A program made the translations under genes and the position numbers. A stretch of DNA of 64,000 nt from an uncultured Paracoccaceae bacterium (GTDB lineage: Bacteria > Pseudomonadota > Alphaproteobacteria > Rhodobacterales > Rhodobacteraceae), in contig CANLNM010000001.1 of NCBI GenBank assembly GCA_947492475.1, positions 372,001-436,000 of the forward strand, read 5' to 3'. The notes beneath the pieces are model-generated. The model saw only the letters and a program-made list of their open reading frames with translations. It ran no database searches and was not told where the DNA came from. The number at the start of each line of letters is the position of its first letter. The stretch's first letter is position 1. Positions 47,051 through 56,056 of the stretch are shown here, piece by piece.

Positions 47051-47704
47051 ATGACTGATCCTGTTTCCAAAGTAGCGCTGGTCACCGGCGCGTCCCGCGG
47101 TCTTGGTGCTGCGCTCGCCGAGGCGCTAGCGCCCGACTATCACGTTGTGGCCGTGGCCCGAACCATTGGCGCTCTTGAGGAATTGGATGACCGTATCCAA
47201 GCCAAAGGTGGCGAAGCCACCCTCGCGCCGATGGATATCTCAACGGATGCAGCGATGCAGCAATTGTGTCGGTCAATTTTTGATCGCTGGGGCGCGGTTT
47301 CGCTCTGGGTTCACACCGCCATTCATGCCGCCCCCCTGTCCCCAGCCGGTGACATTTCGGCCAAAGATATGGACCGATCCATCGCCACAAACATGACGGC
47401 AACGGCCCGGTTGATTTCTTATGTCGCGCCTTTGCTGGGCACGGATGGGCGGGCTGTTTTCTTTGATGATACCCATGCCGGAGAGGCGTATTTCGGCGCG
47501 TATGGCGCCACAAAGGTTGCCCAATTGGCATTGGCGCGCAGCTGGCAGGCCGAAACGGTGCGCACTGGACCTCAGGTGAAAATCGTCGCGCCACAGCCGA
47601 TGGCGACGGGGATGCGGGCACGGTTCCATCCCGGTGAACCACGCGATGGTATGGCCGATATTCACGCCGAGGCCGCACGCTTATTACCTGAAATTATTGA
47701 CTAA
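47051..47704 (+). CDS. Short-chain dehydrogenase/reductase
   Basis: 217-residue Rossmann-fold protein with the cofactor motif VTGASRGLGAALAEAL and the catalytic pair YGATK. The residue expected to be the catalytic serine is not obvious: the strand before the tyrosine reads AVFFDDTHAGEA. Activity as a typical oxidoreductase is thus uncertain. Substrate unknown. It follows the sulfotransferase-like gene by 51 bases and converges on the TetR gene. Confidence 0.87.
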   Translation: MTDPVSKVALVTGASRGLGAALAEALAPDYHVVAVARTIGALEELDDRIQAKGGEATLAPMDISTDAAMQQLCRSIFDRWGAVSLWVHTAIHAAPLSPAGDISAKDMDRSIATNMTATARLISYVAPLLGTDGRAVFFDDTHAGEAYFGAYGATKVAQLALARSWQAETVRTGPQVKIVAPQPMATGMRARFHPGEPRDGMADIHAEAARLLPEIID

Positions 47705-47731
47705 ATCTGATTGGGACCGCGTTTGCACCCC

Positions 47732-48280
47732 TCACATCAGGTCCAACAAAATCAATCGCTCTTCTCGACCACTGCCCCCGCCTGCGGCGGCCAGTTGTTC
47801 CAATCCGATATGTGCGGCGTAAAACAAACGCGCCTTTTGCGCAGCGTTTGGCCCCATCAATCGCAACTCCTCTTCTAGGAATGTGATCCGGTTTGCATCG
47901 ACATTGGCAACGGCCACTTCGGCTTCGGTGTCAAACCGCGCCCAATCCCGAATAGCCGTTTCTGCGACATAACCACCATGTTCCTCTGACACATAAGACG
48001 CGGCCTCGATCAGTGCGCTCAGCCGGCCATGCCCCGGTGGAATTTGGTCCAGACCTGCAATGATCGCATCAGTGGCCTGGGATTTCCAAAACGCGAGCAT
48101 ATCGGATTTTAGGGCCTTTAAATCCTTGAAATGCCAATAAAATGACCCCTTTGTTGCACCTATTTCCCGGGCAATTGGTTCCACTTTGATCGCAGATGGC
48201 CCGCCTTTGGCCAATGCTCGGAATCCAGCGCTGATCCAATCAGCTTTGTTTAGGGATTTTGTGGCCGTGGACTGAGTCAT
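47732..48280 (-). CDS. TetR family transcriptional regulator
   Basis: 182 residues with an N-terminal TetR helix-turn-helix (PIAREIGATKGSFYWHFKDL) and a C-terminal ligand/dimer domain that is not assignable. It is divergent from a small membrane-protein gene. The intergenic region holds three evenly spaced palindromes (48309-48408), very likely its operators. This fits autoregulation plus control of the membrane-protein gene. The ligand is unknown. Confidence 0.92.
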   Translation of the reverse strand: MTQSTATKSLNKADWISAGFRALAKGGPSAIKVEPIAREIGATKGSFYWHFKDLKALKSDMLAFWKSQATDAIIAGLDQIPPGHGRLSALIEAASYVSEEHGGYVAETAIRDWARFDTEAEVAVANVDANRITFLEEELRLMGPNAAQKARLFYAAHIGLEQLAAAGGGSGREERLILLDLM

Positions 48281-48308
48281 CGTGCATTACTTTCATTTGT
48301 TCCAGCAA

Positions 48309-48408
48309 CATACGCATTGGTATGGTTAACATTCAATAAACTTCACGCACCATACCATACCGTATGGACTCATTTCACGCCCTGCGATACACCATACGTA
48401 ACCGTATG
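48309..48408. promoter_or_regulatory. Three CATAC-N6-GTATG operators at exact 42-bp intervals
   Basis: Perfect 5-bp arms with a 6-base spacer occur at 48309-48324, 48351-48366 and 48393-48408. The start-to-start distance is 42 bases both times, four helical turns, so all three face the same side of the DNA. They lie between the divergent TetR gene (start 48280) and the membrane-protein gene (start 48427). Binding by the TetR protein is inferred. Confidence 0.8.
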
Positions 48409-48426
48409 CTGATCAAAGGTCGCAAA

Positions 48427-48804
48427 ATGTCTAAACCTCTTATTGCCGTAACGGCGCTTATGGCGCTGACAACACTGGTTCACGTCTTTTTAGGGGGGCC
48501 GGAATATGCCGACAGCTTTCGCGCGACACTTCCGGCAGATCACCTTAGGTCAATGGCCATGGTTTTGTGGCACGCAGTCACTGTGAACCTCATTGTTTTT
48601 ACATGCGCCTATGCATTCCTGTCGCGTCATCAAAACCTACCATTGCATTACGCGCTGGCCGCCATCCAGATCGGTTGGTCGGGACTGTTTTTATGGTACG
48701 GCGCCACAATGCTCGGCAGCATTTGGCCGATGCCGCAATGGGTAATCTTTGTCATGGCCCCTGCACTGGCCCATTGGGGCCACACTCGTTCACTGTCGCG
48801 TTGA
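48427..48804 (+). CDS. Small four-helix membrane protein, probably TetR-regulated
   Basis: 125 residues, four predicted membrane helices, starting MSKPLIAVTALMALTTLVHVF. ATG 48427 lies 18 bases after the third operator; a frame back to 48364 would run through the operators. I do not recognise the family. Histidines occur in helices 1 and 2 (VHVFLGG, VLWHAVTVN). It is followed by surE after 59 bases. Confidence 0.78.
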   Translation: MSKPLIAVTALMALTTLVHVFLGGPEYADSFRATLPADHLRSMAMVLWHAVTVNLIVFTCAYAFLSRHQNLPLHYALAAIQIGWSGLFLWYGATMLGSIWPMPQWVIFVMAPALAHWGHTRSLSR

Positions 48805-48863
48805 CCAATGCTTGCCGCCCCCGCTGATCCCGCTTAGGAAGGAGCAAAGAAAAAGGGGCAATC

Positions 48864-49652
48864 ATGCGTATTCTGGTCACCAATGACGACGGCATCAACG
48901 CGCCGGGTCTAAAGGTTTTGGAACATATCGCACAGGACATCGCCGGACCTGACGGCGAAGTTTGGGTTGTGGCACCCGCATTTGAGCAATCGGGTGTTGG
49001 CCATTGCATCAGCTATGCCCACCCTTTCATGATCGTGAAATTGGGCGAGCGTCGCTATGCCGCCGAAGGGTCCCCCGCTGATTGCGTGCTGGCCGGATTG
49101 CATGACGTCATGAAAGACACCCAACCAGATTTGATCCTTTCCGGGGTCAACAAGGGCAATAATTCAGCCGAAAATGTACTTTATTCCGGGACTTTGGGGG
49201 CCGCGATGGAGGCCGCATTACAGGGCTTACCTGCTATTGCCTTGTCACAATATTTTGGCCCAGATAATGCGAAACTGGACGACCCATTTGAAGCGACCGC
49301 ACACCATGGTGCACATGTCGTGCGCACGCTTTTAGCGCAAGGAAAGTGGGATTTGGATCAGGATTACCGCCTGTTTTATAACGTCAATTTTCCGCCAAAA
49401 CCTGCCAAAGATGTCAAAGGGATCAAAGTAGTCCCCCAAGGGCGGCGCCCGAACACCAATTTCGCACTTGAACCCCAAACAAGCCCGTCGGGGCGGCGGT
49501 TTTTGTGGATTAAAGGTGGCAACCAACATGTTGAAGTTAAACCTGAAACAGATGTTGGCGCCAATCATGACGGGTTCATCTCTGTCACGCCTTTGCGGGC
49601 CGATTTAACCGCATATGACACCGTGAATTCCCTGCAAGAGGCGTTTGCGTGA
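48864..49652 (+). CDS. surE: 5'/3'-nucleotidase SurE
   Basis: Metal-dependent survival protein that dephosphorylates nucleoside monophosphates. The 262 residues start [16 protein letters not shown], whose NDDG binds the metal, and continue with [25 protein letters not shown] precedes the ATG. It overlaps pcm by 4 bases (GTGA). Confidence 0.96.
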   Translation: MRILVTNDDGINAPGLKVLEHIAQDIAGPDGEVWVVAPAFEQSGVGHCISYAHPFMIVKLGERRYAAEGSPADCVLAGLHDVMKDTQPDLILSGVNKGNNSAENVLYSGTLGAAMEAALQGLPAIALSQYFGPDNAKLDDPFEATAHHGAHVVRTLLAQGKWDLDQDYRLFYNVNFPPKPAKDVKGIKVVPQGRRPNTNFALEPQTSPSGRRFLWIKGGNQHVEVKPETDVGANHDGFISVTPLRADLTAYDTVNSLQEAFA

Positions 49653-50290
49653 CCACGGAAGCCGAACGCAAAATGCAATTTTTGTTTGCCCTTAGATCAA
49701 AGGGCATAACCGATACGCGCGTTTTAACGGCGATGGAACAGATTGATCGCGCGCCCTTTGTCAAAGGCATCTTTGCGGATCGCGCCTACGAAGACATGCC
49801 CCTGCCGATTGCCTGCGGGCAAACGATCAGTCAGCCCAGTGTGGTTGGCCTGATGACCCAAGCGCTGGACGTTTCGCGACGTGACAAAGTGCTCGAGGTG
49901 GGAACCGGGTCTGGGTATCAGGCTGCTATCCTGTCAAAACTGGCCCGGCGCGTTTATACGGTGGACCGCCATAAACGTCTGGTGCGCGAAGCGCAGGCCA
50001 ATTTTGACGCGTTGGATTTGGCCAATATCACGTCCATGACCGCGGATGGGTCGTTTGGTCTGCCTGATCAGGCCCCGTTTGATCGCATCCTTGTCACCGC
50101 CGCCGCCGAAGACCCGCCCGGGCCGCTCTTGGCGCAAATGCGGATCGGGGGTATCATGGTGTTGCCCGTGGGCCAATCGGATCACGTCCAAAGCTTGATC
50201 CGGGTCACACGGCACGAAACAGGTTTTGACTACGAAGAATTACGACCGGTACGCTTTGTCCCTCTTGTCGAAGGGCTGGGATCAGAGTAA
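49649..50290 (+). CDS. pcm: Protein-L-isoaspartate O-methyltransferase
   Basis: SAM-dependent repair of isoaspartyl residues in damaged proteins. The 213 residues have the family motif [20 protein letters not shown] and SAM motif [16 protein letters not shown]. The GTG start at 49649 overlaps surE. The surE-pcm-nlpD order is also that of E. coli. Confidence 0.95.
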   Translation: MTTEAERKMQFLFALRSKGITDTRVLTAMEQIDRAPFVKGIFADRAYEDMPLPIACGQTISQPSVVGLMTQALDVSRRDKVLEVGTGSGYQAAILSKLARRVYTVDRHKRLVREAQANFDALDLANITSMTADGSFGLPDQAPFDRILVTAAAEDPPGPLLAQMRIGGIMVLPVGQSDHVQSLIRVTRHETGFDYEELRPVRFVPLVEGLGSE

Positions 50291-50341
50291 CGCCGCAGGA
50301 AACAAAGCCCCGGAAAACAGGGGCCGAACGAGGAAAAGAGC

Positions 50342-51559
50342 ATGGTTATGCACTCTCATTTACGTGTGGCGCTGTTGGCTGGCGCATCGGCAATTGTCTT
50401 GGCGGGCTGTGATTCCTCCTTGGATTTGGATTTCCGGGGATTGGCCAACGGTCTGGACACATCCGAAGCCGCCACAAATGTCACCAGCCGCCCACGCCCC
50501 GATGCGCGCGGCGTGATTACCTATTCCGACTACCAAGTTGTGGTTGCCCGGCGCAATGACACGGTACGTATCATCGCGGATCGGCTTGGGATCAATGCGC
50601 AAGAACTGGCCAATTACAACGGGTTAGACGCGGATGTCCCGCTGCGGCGGGATGAAATTGTCGCGCTGCCTGCCCGCGTTGGTGTTGCCGTTCCTACCGG
50701 TACAATTGCGCAGCCGGATGCCATTGACGTGACCGATTTGGCCTCTAGTGCCATTGATCGGGCGGATGCTGCCAATCCCGCCGGTGTCGCAGGTCCGGTG
50801 CAATCCGGCACCATCGCGCCGACCAGTTCTGGCACGGCTGAACCGATCCGGCATCAGGTTCAACGCGGTGAAACGATTTACACCCTGTCACGCGCCTATG
50901 GTGTTCCGGTGCGCGGCATTGCCCGCTGGAATGGGCTTGGGCCAGATTTAGCGATCCGCGAGGGTCAATATCTGTTGATCCCCGTTCCCGGCGCGGCTGA
51001 TCCTGTGACGCCTACAGTGACGCCCTCATCCGCAGAAACAACTGTGACCGAACCGGGCATCGGCAGCGTCACCCCAACCCCGCCAAGCGCGCAAACGCCC
51101 CTGCCCGACGAAGCCCCAAGCGTCACAGCACCATTGGCCACCCCAACCGCGCCGATTGCCACACCAGAAGTGCCCGATTTGGGCAGTGAGCAAACCGAAA
51201 CGCGGAACGATGCCCGACTGCGCCGCCCGGTTGAGGGCCCCATTATTCGGGCCTATTCACGTGGGCGCAATGACGGGATCGACATTGGCGTTGCGGCAGG
51301 CACCCCCGTTCGTGCGGCAGCGTCTGGAACCGTGGCTGCGGTTACATCCAACACAGATGGCGCATCAATTGTCGTGATCCGACATTCCGATGGGTTGCTC
51401 ACGGTTTATGTGAACCTCGAAGATTTGAGCGTTGAGAAAAACGACACGGTCAGCGCCGGTGAAGTGATCGCAAAAATCCCAGCCGGCGATCCCAGCTTTT
51501 TGCATTTCGAAGTCCGCAATGGATTGGAAAGTGTCGACCCGACTGGATATCTTCCATAA
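50342..51559 (+). CDS. nlpD: NlpD-like LysM/M23 lipoprotein
   Basis: Envelope lipoprotein of 405 residues with lipobox LAGC at about 20-23, two LysM modules (VVVARRNDTVRIIADRLGIN and VQRGETIYTLSRAYGVPV), a proline/threonine-rich linker and a C-terminal LytM/M23 domain. The metal ligands are mostly lost: GRNDGIDIG replaces HxGIDI-type, YVNLEDL lacks the usual histidine, and only LHFEV remains. It should therefore act as an amidase activator, as E. coli NlpD/EnvC do, rather than as a peptidase. GAGGAAAAG precedes the ATG. Confidence 0.92.
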   Translation: MVMHSHLRVALLAGASAIVLAGCDSSLDLDFRGLANGLDTSEAATNVTSRPRPDARGVITYSDYQVVVARRNDTVRIIADRLGINAQELANYNGLDADVPLRRDEIVALPARVGVAVPTGTIAQPDAIDVTDLASSAIDRADAANPAGVAGPVQSGTIAPTSSGTAEPIRHQVQRGETIYTLSRAYGVPVRGIARWNGLGPDLAIREGQYLLIPVPGAADPVTPTVTPSSAETTVTEPGIGSVTPTPPSAQTPLPDEAPSVTAPLATPTAPIATPEVPDLGSEQTETRNDARLRRPVEGPIIRAYSRGRNDGIDIGVAAGTPVRAAASGTVAAVTSNTDGASIVVIRHSDGLLTVYVNLEDLSVEKNDTVSAGEVIAKIPAGDPSFLHFEVRNGLESVDPTGYLP

Positions 51560-51582
51560 ATCACAATGGTTTGGGGCGGCGG

Positions 51583-52425
51583 TTAGGCAATCACCTTGCC
51601 GCGTCGCCCTGCCAGATCTGTGAAATATTGCCAGGCCACCCGACCGGATCGTGACCCACGTGTGGCCTGCCATTCAATGGCTTCTGCGCGCAAAGTTGCA
51701 TCGTCAATTTCGACCCCGTAAGCGTCGCAATACCCCCGGATCATTGCCAGATATTCGTCCTGATCACAGGGATGAAAGCCAAGCCACAATCCAAATCGAT
51801 CTGACAATGACACTTTTTCTTCGACCGCTTCTGAGGGGCTGATCGCACTGGATCGTTCGTTTTCGATCATGTCGCGGGGCATCAAATGCCGCCGGTTGGA
51901 TGTCGCATACAGCACCACATTATCGGGCCGCCCTTCGATGCCACCGTCCAAAACCGCCTTTAATGATTTGTAATGCGCATCGTCATTGGTGAATGACAAA
52001 TCATCACAAAACAGCACAAACCGTTCTTTGGCACCGCGCAGCATGGTCAGGCATCGACCAATGCTTGGCAGGTCTTCGCGTTGAATTTCGACGACCTTTA
52101 ACTGTGGGTAATCCGGATTAAGTTTGCCGTGCACCGCCTTGACAAGGCTGGATTTTCCCATCCCACGTGCGCCCCATAGCAAGGCGTTATTTGCAGGCAA
52201 CCCACGGGCAAATTGTTCGGTATTGGCCATCAAAGTGTCACGCGATCGGTTCACTCCAATCAACAGATCCACATCAACGCGGTTCACGTGATGCACGGGT
52301 TCCAACCGGTCCGGATCAGAATGCCAAACAAAGGCTGGCGCCGCATCAAAATCAGGCGCGGACAAAGGCGCCGGAGCCATCCGCTCCAACGCCTCTGCAA
52401 TGCGTTTCAAGGTCTTTTTCGTCAC
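51583..52425 (-). CDS. DUF815 family AAA-type ATPase
   Basis: 280 residues with Walker A WGARGMGKSSLVKAV, Walker B FVLFCDDLSF and the arginine-rich C-terminal region. DUF815 proteins are predicted P-loop ATPases without settled role. The GTG start at 52425 overlaps the tatC stop by 4 bases, so it is translated with tatC. It converges on nlpD. Confidence 0.9.
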   Translation of the reverse strand: MTKKTLKRIAEALERMAPAPLSAPDFDAAPAFVWHSDPDRLEPVHHVNRVDVDLLIGVNRSRDTLMANTEQFARGLPANNALLWGARGMGKSSLVKAVHGKLNPDYPQLKVVEIQREDLPSIGRCLTMLRGAKERFVLFCDDLSFTNDDAHYKSLKAVLDGGIEGRPDNVVLYATSNRRHLMPRDMIENERSSAISPSEAVEEKVSLSDRFGLWLGFHPCDQDEYLAMIRGYCDAYGVEIDDATLRAEAIEWQATRGSRSGRVAWQYFTDLAGRRGKVIA

Positions 52426-53312
52426 GCTTGGGGTTCCTCGTGATCTTCGTCATATAGATCTTCATCATCTTCGAACCAAGTCCCATCCGCGCGCATTCTA
52501 GCTTCGCGTTGACGCTCCACGCGGGCGACCAGTTGGATCGAAATTTCGTACAATCCGTAGACCACTACAAACAGGATCGCTTGGGTGATCACATCAGGGG
52601 GCGTGACCAACGCGGCCAAAACCAGAATGCCCACGATCGCATATTTACGCACATTGCGCAGGCCAACTGCACTGACCAGCCCCGCCTTGCCCATCAGGGT
52701 CAACAGGACCGGCAATTGGAAACACAGACCAAAGGCGACGATCAATTTCAACGTGATATCAAGAGTTTCATTGACCTTGCCGTTGAATACAATCGCGATG
52801 CCTTGTTTGGCTTCGCCGACCTCATCCCCAACGATCAGCGTCGAAAGGATGGATGCAGCATCAGCAAATCCAAGGAAAAACTGCATGGCCAAGGGCGTGA
52901 CCACGTAATGCGCAAAGGACGCGCCAAGGATGAACAACAAGGGTGACGCGATCAAAAACGGTAAAAACGCGCTTTTTTCGTTTTTGTACAATCCCGGTGC
53001 TACGAAACGCCATAACTGATTGGCGATAAACGGAAAAGACAGGCCAAGTCCAAACACCATCGAAATCCGCACCAAGGTGAAAAAGTATTCCTGCGGCGCA
53101 GTGTATTGCATCACCGGGTTCGGATCACCCAAAGCGCGCATGGTCTTTTCAATTGGCACCAGAAGAAAGTCGAGGATCGCGCTGCCAAACGAAAAGCACA
53201 AAACCATCCCGATCAAAAACGCCAAAACGGCCCGGATCAGTCGGGTGCGCAGTTCGGCCAGATGTTCGATCAACGGCGCGGTGCTGTCTTCGACGTCGTC
53301 TGTTTGGGTCAT
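52422..53312 (-). CDS. tatC: Twin-arginine translocase subunit TatC
   Basis: Receptor for twin-arginine signal peptides in the inner membrane. 296 residues with six helices. Motifs include LIEHLAELRTRLIRAV at the start, the FPFIANQLWRFVAPGLYKNE loop and a charged C-terminal tail (EDDEDLYDEDHEE) longer than usual. Overlaps tatB by 4 bases. Confidence 0.96.
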   Translation of the reverse strand: MTQTDDVEDSTAPLIEHLAELRTRLIRAVLAFLIGMVLCFSFGSAILDFLLVPIEKTMRALGDPNPVMQYTAPQEYFFTLVRISMVFGLGLSFPFIANQLWRFVAPGLYKNEKSAFLPFLIASPLLFILGASFAHYVVTPLAMQFFLGFADAASILSTLIVGDEVGEAKQGIAIVFNGKVNETLDITLKLIVAFGLCFQLPVLLTLMGKAGLVSAVGLRNVRKYAIVGILVLAALVTPPDVITQAILFVVVYGLYEISIQLVARVERQREARMRADGTWFEDDEDLYDEDHEEPQA

Positions 53313-53776
53313 TCTTTTACCTCAGTCGCAGCGGGTGGAACCGCCGTAGTGGCAGCATTTTCCGCTTGTTTGTCAGCCGCTTGCTGCGCTTTACGCTCCA
53401 ACGCTTTTTGCGCCATTGCCGCGTTCACTTTGTCCTTGGCGCTCTGGCGTTCTTGGCTCAGCTTGGCTGTTTCAGGACCCATTTCAGGTGTTTTTGCCCC
53501 ATCATCCATGTTGACCGCATCCGTGACCGTATCCCGCAAAGCGTCGGTGCTGGCTTTCAATGGATTTGTCGCTGCGCGCAGGGTTTTGTTGATGTCATTC
53601 ACCCCTGCTTCGTCCGCCGCTTGGTTCATTGCGGTTGAAAATTCGCGCGCCATGCCTTTTAGGCGGCCGGTAAATTTGCCCAATGTACGAAACATGACGG
53701 GCAAATCTTTGGGGCCGACGACGATCAGCGCCACGATCCCAATCAACAGCAATTCGGTCCAGCCGAGATCAAACAT
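53309..53776 (-). CDS. tatB: Twin-arginine translocase subunit TatB
   Basis: 155 residues from ATG 53776 (MFDLGWTELLLIG), with AAAGGGTGACT upstream; a GTG two codons earlier (53782) is less likely. One N-terminal membrane helix, the hinge VGPKDLP and a long amphipathic helix follow, then an alanine-rich tail. TatB forms the substrate receptor with TatC. It lies 63 bases after tatA. Confidence 0.95.
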   Translation of the reverse strand: MFDLGWTELLLIGIVALIVVGPKDLPVMFRTLGKFTGRLKGMAREFSTAMNQAADEAGVNDINKTLRAATNPLKASTDALRDTVTDAVNMDDGAKTPEMGPETAKLSQERQSAKDKVNAAMAQKALERKAQQAADKQAENAATTAVPPAATEVKE

Positions 53777-53839
53777 AGTCACCCTTTCAGTCGATCAGCA
53801 GACCCGAAACCGGATCTGTCACTTTGGTCTAAATCAGGA

Positions 53840-54055
53840 TTAAACCTTGTCTTTTTCGACTTCTGGTGTGATGTCAGCCGCCGCTTCAGCTGCTTCGTTT
53901 TCCAGCTCTTCTTTGCCATCATTTACACCGCGTTTGAACGCTGTGATGCCTTTGCCAACTTCGCCCATCAATGACGAAACTTTGCCGCGTCCAAACAGGA
54001 CCAGAACGACAACAGCGATCAGCAGAATGCCGGGAATACCAATATTATTGAGCAT
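53840..54055 (-). CDS. tatA: Twin-arginine translocase subunit TatA
   Basis: 71-residue pore component. ATG 54055 (MLNNIGIPG) has GGAGATTCCC upstream. It shows one membrane helix, the [17 protein letters not shown] amphipathic region that starts with the FGRGK motif of TatA, and an acidic tail. The first gene of tatA-tatB-tatC-DUF815. Confidence 0.95.
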   Translation of the reverse strand: MLNNIGIPGILLIAVVVLVLFGRGKVSSLMGEVGKGITAFKRGVNDGKEELENEAAEAAADITPEVEKDKV

Positions 54056-54192
54056 GGGAATCTCCATTTAACTTAGTGATTTGCATTAGGCGTATGACCA
54101 AAGCGGCCCTCGGAAAAGGCAAAATAAATTGAAAACGACTGTGCAAACGCAGAAAATCGCGATATTACTGACAAAAAGATGTCAGGAGCGCC

Positions 54193-54855
54193 ATGCCCAA
54201 ACGTTCAGACCGGTTAATGCACCTTATGACCCGTTTGCGGGACGGCACATTGCTGCGCGCAGAGGATTTGGCCGCCGAATTATCCGTCACCGAACGCACC
54301 ATCTATCGTGATATGGATGCGTTGCGGCGTTCCGGTCTGCCGGTCGAAGGCACGCGCGGCGCGGGCTACAGGATCACCGCAGAAATCACCCTGCCGCCGC
54401 TGAACCTGACCATCGAAGAATTGGAGGCCTTGCATCTGGGACTGGCCGCCGTCGCCCAAAGTGGGGATGCGGACCTGCAAAACATCGCAGAAGGTTTGGC
54501 CGAAAAACTGGATGCCGCCCTGCCCGAAGATGGGCCAAATAACCCTGCCGGAATGGGGCTAAGCGTGCATCCCTTTAGCGCGACCGGTTCTGGCACCATT
54601 CATCAGGCGGCGCTGCGACAGGCCATCCGCGCACGTCAGAAATTATCGCTGCGCATTGGAACAGAACCCCGCATCATTCGCCCGCTTCGGCTTGATTATT
54701 GGGGCCGGTTCTGGAGCATCGTGGTCTGGTGTGAAACCCACAATGGTTTTGATGAAATTCGATTGGACCAAATCCAAGAGCTGACCCCATTGCCCCATCT
54801 ATTTGTTCCGGAAACGGGGAAACAACTCAGTGATTTTGAACGTCAGGCGACCTAG
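54193..54855 (+). CDS. WYL-domain transcriptional regulator (YafY type)
   Basis: 220 residues: an N-terminal HTH (AEDLAAELSVTERTIYRDMDAL) and a C-terminal WYL domain with DYWGRFWSIVVWCE. AGGAG lies 3-8 bases before the ATG. WYL regulators bind effectors or nucleic acids; the target genes are unknown. It is divergent from tatA and converges on the ABC ATPase gene. Confidence 0.92.
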   Translation: MPKRSDRLMHLMTRLRDGTLLRAEDLAAELSVTERTIYRDMDALRRSGLPVEGTRGAGYRITAEITLPPLNLTIEELEALHLGLAAVAQSGDADLQNIAEGLAEKLDAALPEDGPNNPAGMGLSVHPFSATGSGTIHQAALRQAIRARQKLSLRIGTEPRIIRPLRLDYWGRFWSIVVWCETHNGFDEIRLDQIQELTPLPHLFVPETGKQLSDFERQAT

Positions 54856-54871
54856 AATGTGCCCTGTTGAA

Positions 54872-55960
54872 TTAACCCTGAGGGAACACAAAACAGCGAT
54901 CGCGACGGATCATCAGCCATAATACAGTGCCTGGTTTGGGCAAAAACACAGATGGCACCTGAGCCGTGACCACATTGCCGTCCAGTTCCATTTGAAATTC
55001 AATCAGGCTCATCTGTCCTAAAAACCGGGACCGCCGTACAATCGCGCGGGCGGGGACGCCTTCTGTGGTGGTGGGATTGGGCCCACGACCATTGCGGTCA
55101 AAGTCGATTTTCACGTGCTGAGGGCGAAAAACGATGTCCACTTTGGTGCCGTCTGGCTGGCCCGGCGTCAGGAATTGACCAAACGGAGTATCCGTCAACG
55201 CCCCTTTAATTTCGCCGCATATCACATTGATATCACTGAAAAAAGCAGCGGCTTCGCGATCCACCGGGGAATTGTAGATATTATAAGGGGCGCCCTGTTG
55301 CACAATTTTCCCGTGCCGCATCAGCGCAATTTCATCCGCCATGCGCATCGCTTCTGTAGGTTCATGTGTGACCAGCAGAACGGCCGCACCTTCGGCCTTT
55401 AGCAAATCCAATGTCTGATCGCGGATGCCATCGCGCAGCCGGTCATCCAGCCCCGAAAACGGTTCATCCATCAACATGATCCGCGGCTTGGGGGCCAAGG
55501 CACGGGCCAACGCAACACGCTGTTGTTCGCCGCCAGACAATTCATGTGGATAAGAATGCATATGGCTCAGCATTCCGACCTTTTCCAACATTTCCTCAAC
55601 GCGATGTTTGATATCGCCTGTGGATTTTTTCAGGCCAAAGGCGACATTTTTGAACACGTCCAGATGCGGAAACAGCGCAAAGTCCTGAAACATCAACCCA
55701 ATCTGGCGATCCTCTGGGGGGATACGAAACACAGTATCACATACCAGATTGCCATCCACATAGATTTCGCCGGAATCCTGCATTTCGACGCCGGCGATCA
55801 TCCGCAAAGTCGTTGATTTCCCGCACCCTGACGGCCCCAACAGACAGGTCACCTGTCCGGGCTGCACGCTTAGCGACACATCATCGACAACCTGTTTGCC
55901 TGAGTAATCACGACGCAGGTTGCGAATTTCCAATCTGGGATGAGCAGTGGCGTTGGGCAC
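54872..55960 (-). CDS. Iron(III)-type ABC transporter ATP-binding protein (orphan)
   Basis: 362 residues. Walker A is GPSGCGKSTTLRMIAG, the signature LSGGEQQRVALARAL and Walker B RIMLMDEPFSGLDD, with a C-terminal TOBE-like region. The best start is GTG 55960 (VPNATAHPRLE) with AGGA 6 bases upstream; the frame extends to 56029. It resembles FbpC/PotA-type ATPases. No permease or binding protein is next to it, so substrate is not assignable. Confidence 0.9.
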   Translation of the reverse strand: MPNATAHPRLEIRNLRRDYSGKQVVDDVSLSVQPGQVTCLLGPSGCGKSTTLRMIAGVEMQDSGEIYVDGNLVCDTVFRIPPEDRQIGLMFQDFALFPHLDVFKNVAFGLKKSTGDIKHRVEEMLEKVGMLSHMHSYPHELSGGEQQRVALARALAPKPRIMLMDEPFSGLDDRLRDGIRDQTLDLLKAEGAAVLLVTHEPTEAMRMADEIALMRHGKIVQQGAPYNIYNSPVDREAAAFFSDINVICGEIKGALTDTPFGQFLTPGQPDGTKVDIVFRPQHVKIDFDRNGRGPNPTTTEGVPARAIVRRSRFLGQMSLIEFQMELDGNVVTAQVPSVFLPKPGTVLWLMIRRDRCFVFPQG

Positions 55961-56056
55961 GATAAGTCCTAGAGAAAGGCTCGGATATGACTTGCTCCTA
56001 GCAAGCCCGTCCCGCGAGGGCAAGAACACCTTGGTCAGATCGCGGGTGGGATGCGG

